From contig JADLEL010000095.1 in NCBI GenBank assembly GCA_020846145.1, positions 1 through 32,959 of the forward strand: 32,959 nucleotides of DNA, in the 5' to 3' direction. The notes beneath the pieces are model-generated. The model was not told where the DNA came from and ran no database searches. It saw nothing but the letters and a program-made list of their open reading frames with translations. Position numbers and translations under genes: made by a program. Positions 14,544-23,337 of the stretch are shown here, piece after piece. Origin of the DNA: Pirellulales bacterium (GTDB lineage: Bacteria > Planctomycetota > Planctomycetia > Pirellulales > Thermoguttaceae). How positions within the stretch are numbered: the first letter of the stretch is position 1; each line of letters starts with the position of its first letter.

Positions 14544-14605
14544 ATTGAAGTCCAATCAAGTTCAACTTTTCTCATGTAACTTTAGAAACGATCGGATACA
14601 GAAAA

Positions 14606-14983
14606 ATGTATGGCGTACCCGAAGATCTTGACTTGGCGCCCTTTATTGGAACCACTCTTGACTATATTGGAATTGGCAAATACGAGATCAATTTTGTTTT
14701 TAGTGGCGATCCTCATGAAAAAGACAGAATCGTCAATGTGGGAGGATATTGGGAAATGCGTGACGCGCAATCGGTATTGATCGATAAAGCTGTCGAACCT
14801 GATGAAAGAAATGATTACAAAATCCACAAACTGTTAAGCAAGACTGTAACGGACACCAAAGTCAAACCGCCGGAATCTTTTTCATTCGTATTCGATAATG
14901 GTTGGACATTGACTTTTGTTGATGATTCGGAGCATTATGAAAGCTGCCACATATCCGTCGGAGATCGCGAAATTTACATTTGA
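14606..14983 (+). CDS. Small hypothetical protein (possibly DUF6188-like)
   Basis: 125 aa, beginning MYGVPEDLDLAPFIGTTLDY. Conserved-looking segments are GGYWEMRDA, NDYKIHKLLSKTV and PPESFSFVFDNGWTLTFVDDSEHYES. It has no signal peptide or membrane segment and is probably a small cytoplasmic beta-rich protein. The pattern is reminiscent of DUF6188-type proteins, sometimes found among immunity-like orphans, but this is memory-based and weak. The gene has visibly lower GC than its neighbours, suggesting acquisition. No Shine-Dalgarno. The next gene starts 29 bp downstream on the same strand. Confidence 0.65.
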   Translation: MYGVPEDLDLAPFIGTTLDYIGIGKYEINFVFSGDPHEKDRIVNVGGYWEMRDAQSVLIDKAVEPDERNDYKIHKLLSKTVTDTKVKPPESFSFVFDNGWTLTFVDDSEHYESCHISVGDREIYI

Positions 14984-15012
14984 TCACTCATCAACAGCTA
15001 CGGTAATACACT

Positions 15013-16314
15013 ATGATTCGAGTCATTTTCATTTTGTTGTCGGTATTTTCTTCAGACCTCCTTCATGCCGAGAACTGGCCGCAGTGGCGGGGGCCGGAGG
15101 GGAACGGGGCGAGCGGGGAGACCGGCTTGCCGCTGAATTGGTCGGAAAAAATAAACGTGATTTGGAAATGCCCGCTGCCGCCTTGGGGCGCGAGCACTCC
15201 GGCGGTTTGGGACGACGCGGTTTTCGTCACCGCGCAAATCGAAAACGGCGATCTGCTGCTGCTGCGGATCGATAAAACGAGCGGCAAGATCGTCTGGACC
15301 CGCACGGTCGGTCGCGGGCAGGTCGAGCGCGTGCCGGTGGTGGGGAAAAGCGGCGACGCCCGCCGTGCGCAAAAATTCCACGGCCAGCAAAACATGGCCA
15401 GTCCCTCGCCGGCAACCGACGGCAAGCTGGTCGTCGCGCATTTCGGCAACGGCGATCTGGCGGCCTACGATTTCGACGGCCGGCAGCTTTGGAAGCGGAA
15501 TCTGCAGGACGATTACGGCAACTACACGATCTGGTGGGGCCACGCCAACAGTCCGGTGCTGTACGAGAATCTCGTGATATCGATCTGTCTGCAGGATTCC
15601 TGCGCCGATCTGCCGGGCATCCCTTCGCTGAGCTACGTCGCGGCGCACGACAAACGCAACGGCCGGGAAGTTTGGAAAACTATGCGGATGACCGCCGCCG
15701 AGAAGGAAAGCTGCGATTCGTACGTTACGCCGCTGTTGTGGAAAAACGGCGAACGGACCGAGTTGGTCGTCCTCGGCGGGCTGATGCTCGACGCCTACGA
15801 ACCGGCGTCGGGCAAGCAGCTATGGTCGCTGCCCGACTTGATGGGCAATCGCACGATCAGCGGGCTGGTGGCGGCGCACGGCATGATCTACGCGACGCAG
15901 GGGATGCACAAGCCGCTGTTGGCGGTCAAGCCCGGCGGGGAGGGGAAGCGGCCGCGGAAGGACATCGTTTGGCAACTGCGGGACGGCACGCCCGACTCGC
16001 CCACGCCGGTCGTGTCGGGCGACATGCTCTATCTGGTTACCAACGACGGCATCGCCCGCTGCCTCGACGCCCTCAGCGGCCGGCTCTACTGGAAGGAGCG
16101 GCTCAAGGGGGACTACCGCGCGTCGCCGCTGGCGGCCGACGGGCGGATATATTTCCAAAACACGTCCGGCCTGACGACGGTGATCTCGGCCGAAAAACGC
16201 CTCAACAAGCTGTTGGAAAACCAACTCGACGACGAGACCCTCGCCTCACCGATCGTCTCGGGGGGGAAGATTTTCATCAGGGGGAAGAAGACGGTGTATT
16301 GTATTGGAAAGTAG
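15013..16314 (+). CDS. Secreted PQQ-binding-like beta-propeller protein
   Basis: 433 aa. The signal peptide is MIRVIFILLSVFSSDLLHAE. The mature start ENWPQWRGPEGNGASGETGLPLNW is the signature of planctomycete PQQ-like propellers. Repeated blades contain W-K or W-x motifs after a Gly-Lys turn (TSGKIVWTRTVG, DGRQLWKRNLQ, NGREVWKTMR, ASGKQLWSLPD, LSGRLYWKERL), about six to seven in all. These proteins are abundant in Planctomycetes; the function is unknown, and a bound quinone cofactor is not shown. The Met at 15013 gives the signal peptide; there is no clear ribosome-binding site. Confidence 0.92.
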   Translation: MIRVIFILLSVFSSDLLHAENWPQWRGPEGNGASGETGLPLNWSEKINVIWKCPLPPWGASTPAVWDDAVFVTAQIENGDLLLLRIDKTSGKIVWTRTVGRGQVERVPVVGKSGDARRAQKFHGQQNMASPSPATDGKLVVAHFGNGDLAAYDFDGRQLWKRNLQDDYGNYTIWWGHANSPVLYENLVISICLQDSCADLPGIPSLSYVAAHDKRNGREVWKTMRMTAAEKESCDSYVTPLLWKNGERTELVVLGGLMLDAYEPASGKQLWSLPDLMGNRTISGLVAAHGMIYATQGMHKPLLAVKPGGEGKRPRKDIVWQLRDGTPDSPTPVVSGDMLYLVTNDGIARCLDALSGRLYWKERLKGDYRASPLAADGRIYFQNTSGLTTVISAEKRLNKLLENQLDDETLASPIVSGGKIFIRGKKTVYCIGK

Positions 16315-17323
16315 GCTTTGGGGCTTTGGTCTTTGGTCTTGGATCTTGGGGATTGGGACTTGGGACTTGGGGATTGGGGATTGGAGCGAGTGGTTGGTTT
16401 TTCGGCGCTAGGGTGTTGAAATTCCACGTTTTGACACTTTAGCAAGGTTATCGGGATGTATCGGTTTATTTCGCGAAAAGGCGCAAAGAAAAATATGCAA
16501 ATCGGCATAAGAAAATCGAGATTTTTGGACTAGCTCTCGTTATCGAGTCCATTTTTACGTCTTTGCGCGAAATGCCTTCCCGATAATGATGCAAACGTGT
16601 CCACGTTTTGGGGAATCGCCTTTTCATCGGCTGCCGAGTTTTGGCGGGCGAAGTTTATTTCGATATGCGATTGGTCGCATTTTTTTGCGGCGGGCGATTT
16701 TTTCCTTACGGCTTTACAAGCGGATTTTGGCGTTTTTCTTGGATTTTCAAATAGGGCCATACGGTTTTCGCGGGGATTACGCGGTTTTTTCGCGCGAATT
16801 TTTGCCGATGGCCGGTAATCGGTTTTTTGCTCAACAACTTTCAAATTTTCCACGTTTGGTCTTGGATTTTTGGTTTTTGGTCTTGGGATTTTGGATTCCA
16901 CCGATAGGTTGTTATGGATGCTTGGGGCAGGATGCAATCGCTACTGAGGATACTTTCGGAACTCTACGAAATTAAGATATCAGGCGGGGCGGCTTTTTTC
17001 TACAAATATTTTTCGGATTGGATCGCAAGGCCATGCGGAGCAAGGAGATAAAAATATTTTTCGGGGCGATTTTTTCTTGCGGAGAAGAGGGGATAAGAGT
17101 ACATTAGAATAGATATGAACATACGTAAATCTATGCGTGGCAAAGGGTTGGAAGTTTGCAGAAAAGCGCGAGTCGCATAAATGGTGACCGAGTTAGAAAT
17201 ATTTCTTTGGGTGGTATGGATCTTTGGAAATTTGCTTGCTAAAATTAGGATGATGGCTGGATCCACGTTGAAATTCATTGCAATACAATAATTGCCAAAT
17301 TTGCTTATTTTGGACACATAAAA
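16315..17323. other. About 1 kb non-coding, T/G-rich and AT-rich, with a 137-bp inverted repeat
   Basis: No convincing gene. 16317-16385 is a low-complexity T/G tract of CTTGGGATTGGG-like units, echoed at 16855-16900. 16449-16585 is an imperfect inverted repeat: TATCGGGA (16449) with TCCCGATA (16578), CGCAAAGA (16482) with TCTTTGCG (16560), and a central hairpin GGACT/AGTCC (16527-16550). From about 16980 the DNA becomes AT-rich up to the methyltransferase start, marking the edge of the low-GC defence-like block. Confidence 0.7.
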
Positions 17324-18235
17324 ATGTACAAGATTGCTCAATCGCGATTAAAGATTCGGTGTAAGTTCTCCTTGGAAAACGACGTTACGCTATTTCACGG
17401 AGATTGCATAAAACTACTGAAGAAAATTCCAGACAAGTCTGTTCAATTGGTTGTTACTTCACCGCCCTATAATGTGGGCAAGAGTTATGAGAACCGTATA
17501 AGCTTTGACGAATATCTGGCGCAACAGAAGCTTGTGATTGCCGAATGTGTTCGAGTGTTGAAAATTGGAGGAAGCCTTTGCTGGCAAGTAGGCCACCACG
17601 TCAACAGTCACCAACAGGTGATTCCTCTCGACTTGGCATTGCACCCATTATTTGCCGAACATGATCTTCTTCGCTTACGTAATAGAATTATTTGGCATTT
17701 TGAACACGGTCTAAATTGCAAGCACCGTTTTTCTGGGCGGCATGAAACCATCTTATGGTACACAAAGGGTGATAATTACAGATTCAACCTCGATTCCGTT
17801 CGCATCCCCCAGAAATATCCGGGGAAAAGAGCTTACAAGGGGCCTCGGCGTGGCGAATATTCTGGAAATCCACTTGGCAAGAATCCTAGTGATGTGTGGA
17901 TCTTTCCAAACGTAAAGAACTGGCACGTCGAGAAAACCGAACACCCTTGTCAATTCCCTATTGAGCTTCCCGAAAGACTAATTCTGGCATTGACGAAGAA
18001 GGGAGACTTGGTGTTGGATCCGTATCTCGGAGCTGGAACAACGGCCGTTGCGGCGATCATGCATGCAAGGCGAGTCGCTGGTTCTGACCTTGTGATATCC
18101 TATTTAAAAATTGCGCGGCAGCGAATAAAAGATGTAGCTAACGGACGGTTGCGATATCGTCCGCTTGGTAAGCCTGTCTATATACCCGAGCCCAACACTG
18201 CTCTAACGACTTCACCATTCTCGCCACCAAAATGA
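17324..18235 (+). CDS. Site-specific DNA methyltransferase, beta class
   Basis: 303 aa. Transfers a methyl group from SAM to an exocyclic amino group (N6-adenine or N4-cytosine). The catalytic motif IV TSPPYN is at 45-50 and comes before the SAM motif I DPYLGAGTTAVAA at 232-244, so the class is beta. Between them lie ETILWYTKGDNYRFNLDSVR and HPCQFPIELPERLILALT, usual in this family. The target sequence cannot be read from the protein. The gene is convergent with the GHKL ATPase gene; the stops are 2 bp apart, suggesting one functional cassette. The ATG has no strong Shine-Dalgarno. GC is lower than in surrounding genes. Confidence 0.95.
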   Translation: MYKIAQSRLKIRCKFSLENDVTLFHGDCIKLLKKIPDKSVQLVVTSPPYNVGKSYENRISFDEYLAQQKLVIAECVRVLKIGGSLCWQVGHHVNSHQQVIPLDLALHPLFAEHDLLRLRNRIIWHFEHGLNCKHRFSGRHETILWYTKGDNYRFNLDSVRIPQKYPGKRAYKGPRRGEYSGNPLGKNPSDVWIFPNVKNWHVEKTEHPCQFPIELPERLILALTKKGDLVLDPYLGAGTTAVAAIMHARRVAGSDLVISYLKIARQRIKDVANGRLRYRPLGKPVYIPEPNTALTTSPFSPPK

Positions 18236-18237
18236 AG

Positions 18238-20706
18238 TTATGATTTGCTTTTGGTTAGCGCTTTATATACGTCAAACGCCGATTCGTACTTGTACTTGTC
18301 AATTGCCTCGTGTAAAACGGTGACCTCTCGGTGCTCTGTAAGTCCCAGCAACTTATTTTCCCTGTGTAAATGCTCTAGTGCGCGGTATGAGGCTTCTTCA
18401 ACAAGTAAAGTCGCCAGCCGCTGTTGGGCAATCGGGTTGCCGCGAATGCTTCGATCAAAGGCGGCTTTAAGTTCTTCGGTAGTCTCGCCCTCACCGAAGA
18501 TTTCCCGGTTCAAGCGATCCCGCGAATTAATGACGATTTCTCCCGGCTGAATCTTGCTCGGGGCGAGGGTCTCTTCTCCCAGGTCGTAATACTTGACATC
18601 CTTGAAGAATCCTCCGTCTTCTGCCTCATCCAATCGTATTTTAGCCACTGCCGTGAACTTCTCACCTCCGATCTTGACAATGGCTTGCACCTGAGCGTGC
18701 TGCCCCCAACCAGTCCCTTTCCAGGGGATCAAAACACGAAATACTTCCTGACCTTTTACAAGATGTTGAGCCAAATCTAGTTTGACGTCGATCACATCGC
18801 AATTCTCTCCATCCGGTGAAATCAACATGACTGATCCGGTGCGTTTCGTAATTTTGATACCGACATGTTTACCAGCGGACACAATTGCCGGATTCACGAA
18901 AAGCACCAAATTGTTTCGTCGACCTGGCCGGCCCATGGACTCAATAGGTCTAAATTCGAGTGTTTCTGGAACCTCTATCTGCTGTTCCGCTAACACGTCC
19001 TCGATTTGCAGGAGTGCCTCAATATCGCCGTCTTTGCCCTCGACCACGGCATCGATTTTCCCCTTTTGGCCTACTATCGAGGCATTTAACGAAAATTGCA
19101 ACGCAAAGAACTCCTTATGGGGTGGCCACCTGGGGCATTCCTTTTTGTCAATCCGCGCCGTTTCGGGTTCCACGGAAATCCCTTCACTTGCGCTCGCAAC
19201 AACCTCAGCACCGCTCTTGATTATGTCATCACGCACAAGGAGTAGCACTTGGCGGGGACGACCTGCGGTCGGCTTCGTATGCTTTGGGAAGAACACGACG
19301 GGATCTGTTGGCTTCGGCACGGGTGGTGGATCAGGGCCTACGCCCCCGCCGGTAAGCTCGGTAATTTGTTGGAAATACTTATTAAGGTGTTTGAGTGCGT
19401 CATCGATGCGTTTTTTTGTTTCCGACGATAAATTGCTTCGATCTTTCTCCTCCGCAATTTTGCGTTCCTTTTCGTAGATCGGACGCAGATTTTCAGCAAG
19501 GAATTCGATCAAAGCTTTTGCGAATTCATGGTCTCGGTTAAAACCATCGCGTGTCGGAAGCAGGGGCGATGTTGGAGGCTCTGCGTTCAGATATGACTCT
19601 AGTACGGTCCGCAAACCGTTGACCCGAATGACTCCATAAATGCGCGCGAGATAATCGGCCCTCTCATAATCGGGATCAACAAAGGTAAGATCATAGACGG
19701 CATCAAGGTCATCAACAATTAGAATACCTCTTTCCCGACCATCGCGTTCCAGAGCTCCTCCGGCCAGGGGGTGCTCCGATTCGGACCTGACGATCACGAA
19801 GTCTGCTTTCAGCGGATCGACTTCCAGCCCAAATTTGGCCGGTTCAAATGTTCGGGAAAAGGACTCTATGACTTGGCCAACGGGGAAATTGTATTGAATG
19901 GGAGCCTCAATTATTTCCTTAGCTTTTCGATATTGACGCAGAACAAGCTCAACATTGGGATCACTGGCGATCAATCTTAGTATATAGAAATTGGCTAGGC
20001 GCCAAAGAATTTTTGGGTGGTCTGGAATCTTACAGCCTTGAGCACGTGCCCGATCGGAAATCACAAAACGAATTGCCGTACCCTCACTTGAGGGATCGAG
20101 GAATGTTTCCTTGAACATGGCCTTGGGTGGGTTGCGCTCGTCGCGCAGATTGATGGTCCAGCGTTCTCCCCACTCGCCCTGAGCAATCGTCAGTTCTTTG
20201 CCGTCAAACGTCTGAACGAGCGGCTGCAGATCCTTGGATTGACCTTTAATAGAATGGGCACGCATTACGTCCGACAGACCGCGGCCGAACAAATTCCGGC
20301 CCTCGATGCCGCCAGCAAGGTCGGAACGATCACCAGCGATATCATAAAGGGCTCTCTTAACATTGGCCGTGCTCATACCTTCCGCCTGATCAATAACAAC
20401 GATCTCACCGACCTGACGGCCAGTGGATTTCGAAGTCACGACCTCCACAACCACGACGCGGCGAGGATACCTACCTTTTAACCTCGCGCGCAGGGCTTCC
20501 GTGTCCATCTGCGTTCCTTTTGAAACCGAAAGCATGAAATCGACAAGGCCGCTCGCTTGGGGAATTTTAAGCTTTCGTTTGGCGCTTGAATCGCTGTTCG
20601 TAATAGGCTCTGCCAACGTTTTGCAGAAGCTGCGGCCAAGCGCTTCATTAGCTTGCCTCTTTTCTTCGCGTGCAGCCGTACGCGGATAAAATACCTCATG
20701 TCCCAT
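18238..20706 (-). CDS. GHKL-type ATPase (HSP90/MutL/MORC-like), candidate defence or R-M component
   Basis: 822 aa. The Bergerat ATP-binding fold is visible: N-box EPITNSD (Glu33, Asn37, Asp39), G1 motif VVIDQAEGMS (Asp106, Gly110), and G2 motif GRNLFGRGLSD (136-146). A second alpha/beta domain (to about 430) resembles the S5-like transducer of GHKL ATPases. A Pro-rich linker GGGVGPDPPPVPKPTDP is followed by beta-rich, Ig-like-looking segments and a helical C-terminus. No nuclease motif was recognised. The ATG at 20706 has AAGGAG 7 nt upstream; the 106-residue upstream extension overlaps the next gene and is not coding. Prokaryotic MORC/MutL-type ATPases linked to methyltransferases in restriction-modification-like loci are described (Iyer and colleagues, 2008), so that role is inferred here. 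Confidence 0.85.
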   Translation of the reverse strand: MGHEVFYPRTAAREEKRQANEALGRSFCKTLAEPITNSDSSAKRKLKIPQASGLVDFMLSVSKGTQMDTEALRARLKGRYPRRVVVVEVVTSKSTGRQVGEIVVIDQAEGMSTANVKRALYDIAGDRSDLAGGIEGRNLFGRGLSDVMRAHSIKGQSKDLQPLVQTFDGKELTIAQGEWGERWTINLRDERNPPKAMFKETFLDPSSEGTAIRFVISDRARAQGCKIPDHPKILWRLANFYILRLIASDPNVELVLRQYRKAKEIIEAPIQYNFPVGQVIESFSRTFEPAKFGLEVDPLKADFVIVRSESEHPLAGGALERDGRERGILIVDDLDAVYDLTFVDPDYERADYLARIYGVIRVNGLRTVLESYLNAEPPTSPLLPTRDGFNRDHEFAKALIEFLAENLRPIYEKERKIAEEKDRSNLSSETKKRIDDALKHLNKYFQQITELTGGGVGPDPPPVPKPTDPVVFFPKHTKPTAGRPRQVLLLVRDDIIKSGAEVVASASEGISVEPETARIDKKECPRWPPHKEFFALQFSLNASIVGQKGKIDAVVEGKDGDIEALLQIEDVLAEQQIEVPETLEFRPIESMGRPGRRNNLVLFVNPAIVSAGKHVGIKITKRTGSVMLISPDGENCDVIDVKLDLAQHLVKGQEVFRVLIPWKGTGWGQHAQVQAIVKIGGEKFTAVAKIRLDEAEDGGFFKDVKYYDLGEETLAPSKIQPGEIVINSRDRLNREIFGEGETTEELKAAFDRSIRGNPIAQQRLATLLVEEASYRALEHLHRENKLLGLTEHREVTVLHEAIDKYKYESAFDVYKALTKSKS

Positions 20707-20728
20707 TCTATTGCTCCTTACGATTTGA

Positions 20729-21415
20729 TTAGTCGGGCCTTGAAAGGTAGTTGCCAAATCGCTCATTAACTGCATCCAAGAATTGCAGAAACTCTTCGTC
20801 ATGCACGGTTGCGGCAATATCCCGCAACTGTTTGAAGTCACGGCGGACTTCCAGGGGGGGGGTGTGGTCATAAAGGCCAAGTAACCCCAAAAGATGCACG
20901 ACATCGGTTTCTTCGATTTTTCCTTCTTTGAATCGACGAAAAAGTAAACGAGAGCGCCGATCTTCGAGAATTTGCGTTGGAGTATATGTTCGCTCGCGAT
21001 TCTTAGCGGTTCGCCGGGGATCAACTGCGTAATCTTCTAGTTGCACTGATTTTCCCTCGAAGGTTGGCGCTCCGATTGCCTCGATAACGCGAGACACTTC
21101 TGCACGCCCCTTTTCAGTCAGAAATACACCCTTGCGAGGATCCGAGGACGCAAAACCGCGGTACTTCGGACGCATTTGTAAGAGGCTTCGATTTGTGCGA
21201 AGCGCGTCGGGCAACTCTGGAAAACCGCTCATACCAAAATCCGTAGGGAAAAGGCGAGCATTCAAGACACTAACATTCTCATAATTTGTAGCAATATCCC
21301 AAACATTGAGCCAATGCACAGAATAAGCGGTAAGATGTGCAAGAGAGAAACTCCCATACAGATCTCGGTCCTTGGGATCTACACGAAGTAGATCACGTGG
21401 GGATTGTGGATTCAT
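20729..21415 (-). CDS. Hypothetical protein, winged-helix-like N-terminus, middle gene of the GHKL operon
   Basis: 228 aa, family not recognised. Residues 20-115 (SLAHLTAYSVHWLNVWDIA ... RKGVFLTEKGRAEVSRVIEAIG) look like a winged-helix domain, with a Gly-containing wing before the LTEKGR helix. The C-terminal half is charged and helical (YTPTQILEDRRSRLLFRRFKEG). It lies 22 bp before the GHKL ATPase gene and 12 bp after the 209-aa gene on the same strand, so it is one operon. A run of nine C in the coding strand (20854-20862, encoding part of DHTPPLEV) is a potential slippage site. No Shine-Dalgarno; translational coupling to the preceding gene is likely. Confidence 0.8.
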   Translation of the reverse strand: MNPQSPRDLLRVDPKDRDLYGSFSLAHLTAYSVHWLNVWDIATNYENVSVLNARLFPTDFGMSGFPELPDALRTNRSLLQMRPKYRGFASSDPRKGVFLTEKGRAEVSRVIEAIGAPTFEGKSVQLEDYAVDPRRTAKNRERTYTPTQILEDRRSRLLFRRFKEGKIEETDVVHLLGLLGLYDHTPPLEVRRDFKQLRDIAATVHDEEFLQFLDAVNERFGNYLSRPD

Positions 21416-21427
21416 CGAAATATTTCG

Positions 21428-22057
21428 CTATCTGCTTGTTAGATTTGACCAGTGTTGTTCTATCAAGGCGTTAAGTTGTTCTTTTGTTTTCAAAGAGTAC
21501 CCCTGCCGACCATGCTGGATCAAAATATCTAATGTCCGAAGCCATGCGAGACATAAATAGACTTGGTAATCCGGCACATTACTGCCATCGCTTGGGTTCG
21601 TTAATGGCAACACCCGCTCCATTGTAAATCGCTTTCCGTTGGCACCATTTTTGCTAAGAGTAGTTCCTAAAAGAGCCAGAACTTTTTTGGGACTCTTGTG
21701 TTCATAGGTAGCTTTGTCTGAGGGCGACCAGCCAATTTTAACCAGCGTATCACCCTCCCGAATGAATTTTGGGTATTCGCCTTTTCGAGGTTTTCTGCGA
21801 GCTGGCAGATTTGCTGCTACAGCAAGAGTTGCGGCTGAGGATTTTGCGTTTGTCACAGTAATCGCAACATCAGAACTCTTGGTAGCATGGGTCAAATCTT
21901 CCGTTGCCTTGTCGGCAAGTTGGCTGATTTCTCTAGCCAACCCTATGATGTAAGTGGCATCATCATATTGACTTGCTGCCGCGGCTTCGCTGGCAAGGGA
22001 AGCCAGCGTCTTCTCCGCTGTAGCCAAAACATCAAGCGTTTCTTGTATAATATCCAT
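21428..22057 (-). CDS. Hypothetical protein, first gene of the GHKL operon
   Basis: 209 aa, family not recognised. Residues 1-85 are Ala-rich and helical, probably a coiled coil. A basic hinge PARRKPRKGEYP leads to a compact conserved-looking domain (FIREGDTLVKIGWSPSDKAT ... PDYQVYLCLAWLRTLDILI ... HGRQGYSL), perhaps nucleic-acid binding or a protein-interaction module. A TATAGAAT box (minus strand, 22071-22064) ends 6 nt before the ATG, so the mRNA may be nearly leaderless; there is no Shine-Dalgarno. Its position at the head of the operon suggests a sensor or adaptor for the ATPase, but this is inference only. Confidence 0.8.
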   Translation of the reverse strand: MDIIQETLDVLATAEKTLASLASEAAAASQYDDATYIIGLAREISQLADKATEDLTHATKSSDVAITVTNAKSSAATLAVAANLPARRKPRKGEYPKFIREGDTLVKIGWSPSDKATYEHKSPKKVLALLGTTLSKNGANGKRFTMERVLPLTNPSDGSNVPDYQVYLCLAWLRTLDILIQHGRQGYSLKTKEQLNALIEQHWSNLTSR

Positions 22058-22211
22058 ACAGACATTCTATAGCGAAAATGAAAATTGCAATAGGGGGTCT
22101 TATTTTTTGAATTTTTTCGCCCTACCCCCCCACCCCCCCATGAAGGTGGCAGATCGCTTTTGTATTCAAATTAAAGTACCCACACTACTGGTTCACCCAT
22201 GCTTTTTCTGA

Positions 22212-22481
22212 GTTTTTCGAGCCGACATTTATCTGAACGACAGGGCCTACTGGCGGAACGTGCCCGCGGCGGTGTGGGAGTATTATATCGGCGGGTATCA
22301 GGTGATGAAGAAGTGGTTGAGTTACCGGGAGGACGAGATTCTGGGGCGGGCGCTACGGCCGGAGGAAGCGCGGGAGGTGATGAACATGGCGCGGCGGATC
22401 GCGGCGATCGTGCTTTTGCAGCCGGAGTTGGACCGGAACTACCGCGCGGTGGCCGGGGCGACTTATGCGTGGAAGGGATAA
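22212..22481 (+). pseudogene. C-terminal remnant of a Type ISP restriction-modification enzyme
   Basis: The open frame after the TGA at 22209 encodes DIYLNDRAYWRNVP followed by VWEYYIGGYQVMKKWLSYRE and ALRPEEAREVMNMARRIAAI, ending at TAA 22479. This is the conserved C-terminus of the Type ISP / large N6-methylase restriction family (WEYxIGGYQVxKKWLSYRE). The other thousand or so residues are missing; upstream is the start region of the 209-aa gene. It is a decayed fragment and probably marks a site where defence genes have been exchanged. Confidence 0.85.
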
Positions 22482-22701
22482 TAGGCATTCCAGCCTCCCG
22501 CGAACCGCGACCAATGGTCGCGGCTTTCCAGCGCGTTCGCCTTGTCTTCCGCGAACCGCGAGCGAGCCACAGCGGATATTGCCCATTTTACCGCGGCCTC
22601 CCAGTTCTTTTTTTCATCTTGACTCGATTCGGCGTTCCTGCGAAACTGCCGCCGTCGGTAGGTTGCTCGATTATCAATCTCATTCGCAGGAGGCGACGAA
22701 G

Positions 22702-23337
22702 ATGCGACGTTATCGGGGATGGACGTGGATGATCGTTTTGGCGTTGACGGCCTGGGGATGCGGCAAGTCGGAACCGCCCGCGGCGGAGAATGCCGGGGCC
22801 GGTTCCCCGGCGGGCGATTCGGCGCGAAATGCGACGGCCGCCGGAGCGGCGGTCAAGCTGGAGGGGCCGAAGCAGACGGTTCAGGAATTTTTGGAAGCCC
22901 TGCGAACGGGCAACGACGAGAAGGCGAATTCGCTCTTGAGCGCCGTTGCCCGGGAAAAGACGGCGGCGATGGACCGCCGCCTGAGGCCCTCGGCCAGCGA
23001 CACGGCGAAGTTTACCATCGACGATGTAAAATATGTCGGCGAGGACGGGGCGCAGGTTGCAATTACCTGGACGGATATCGCGCTGGATGGCACTCCATCT
23101 TCCGACAAGGCGGTGTGGGTGCTGCGCAAGGAGACGGAAGGTTGGCGCGTGATGGGTTTGGCGGTGGTTGTGGTTTCCGGCGAGAATCCCCTCGTGCTGA
23201 ATTTCGAGGATCCCGCCGAAGTGCAAAGGAAGCTGAAAGAAATCAACGATCGAATGAGCGGGCAAGACGAAGCGGGCGGCGGGGAAAATTTGCAGGCCGA
23301 GCAGCCGGGCAAAGCGGAAGAAGCGATCCGCCGCTAA
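22702..23337 (+). CDS. Predicted lipoprotein with NTF2-like (DUF4878-type) domain
   Basis: 211 aa. The signal MRRYRGWTWMIVLALTAWGC ends in a lipobox-like AWGC (Cys20); Trp at -2 is unusual. A low-complexity Ala/Gly linker (21-55) is followed by KQTVQEFLEALRTGNDEKANSLLSAVAREKT and a small alpha/beta region ending EGWRVMGLAVVV, the pattern of NTF2-like/DUF4878 domains that often occur in lipoproteins. The function is unknown. AGGAGG (22688-22693) stands 8 nt before the ATG. A short hairpin with a T-rich tail follows the stop (AAAATCC-GGC-GGATTTT, about 23348-23364) and may terminate it. Confidence 0.88.
   Translation: MRRYRGWTWMIVLALTAWGCGKSEPPAAENAGAGSPAGDSARNATAAGAAVKLEGPKQTVQEFLEALRTGNDEKANSLLSAVAREKTAAMDRRLRPSASDTAKFTIDDVKYVGEDGAQVAITWTDIALDGTPSSDKAVWVLRKETEGWRVMGLAVVVVSGENPLVLNFEDPAEVQRKLKEINDRMSGQDEAGGGENLQAEQPGKAEEAIRR

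Noticed and set aside
14590..14600. GATCGGATACA, identical to 11 nt of the CRISPR repeat 3' part
   Set aside because: No further similarity to the repeat on either side and no anti-repeat or spacer context; chance match.
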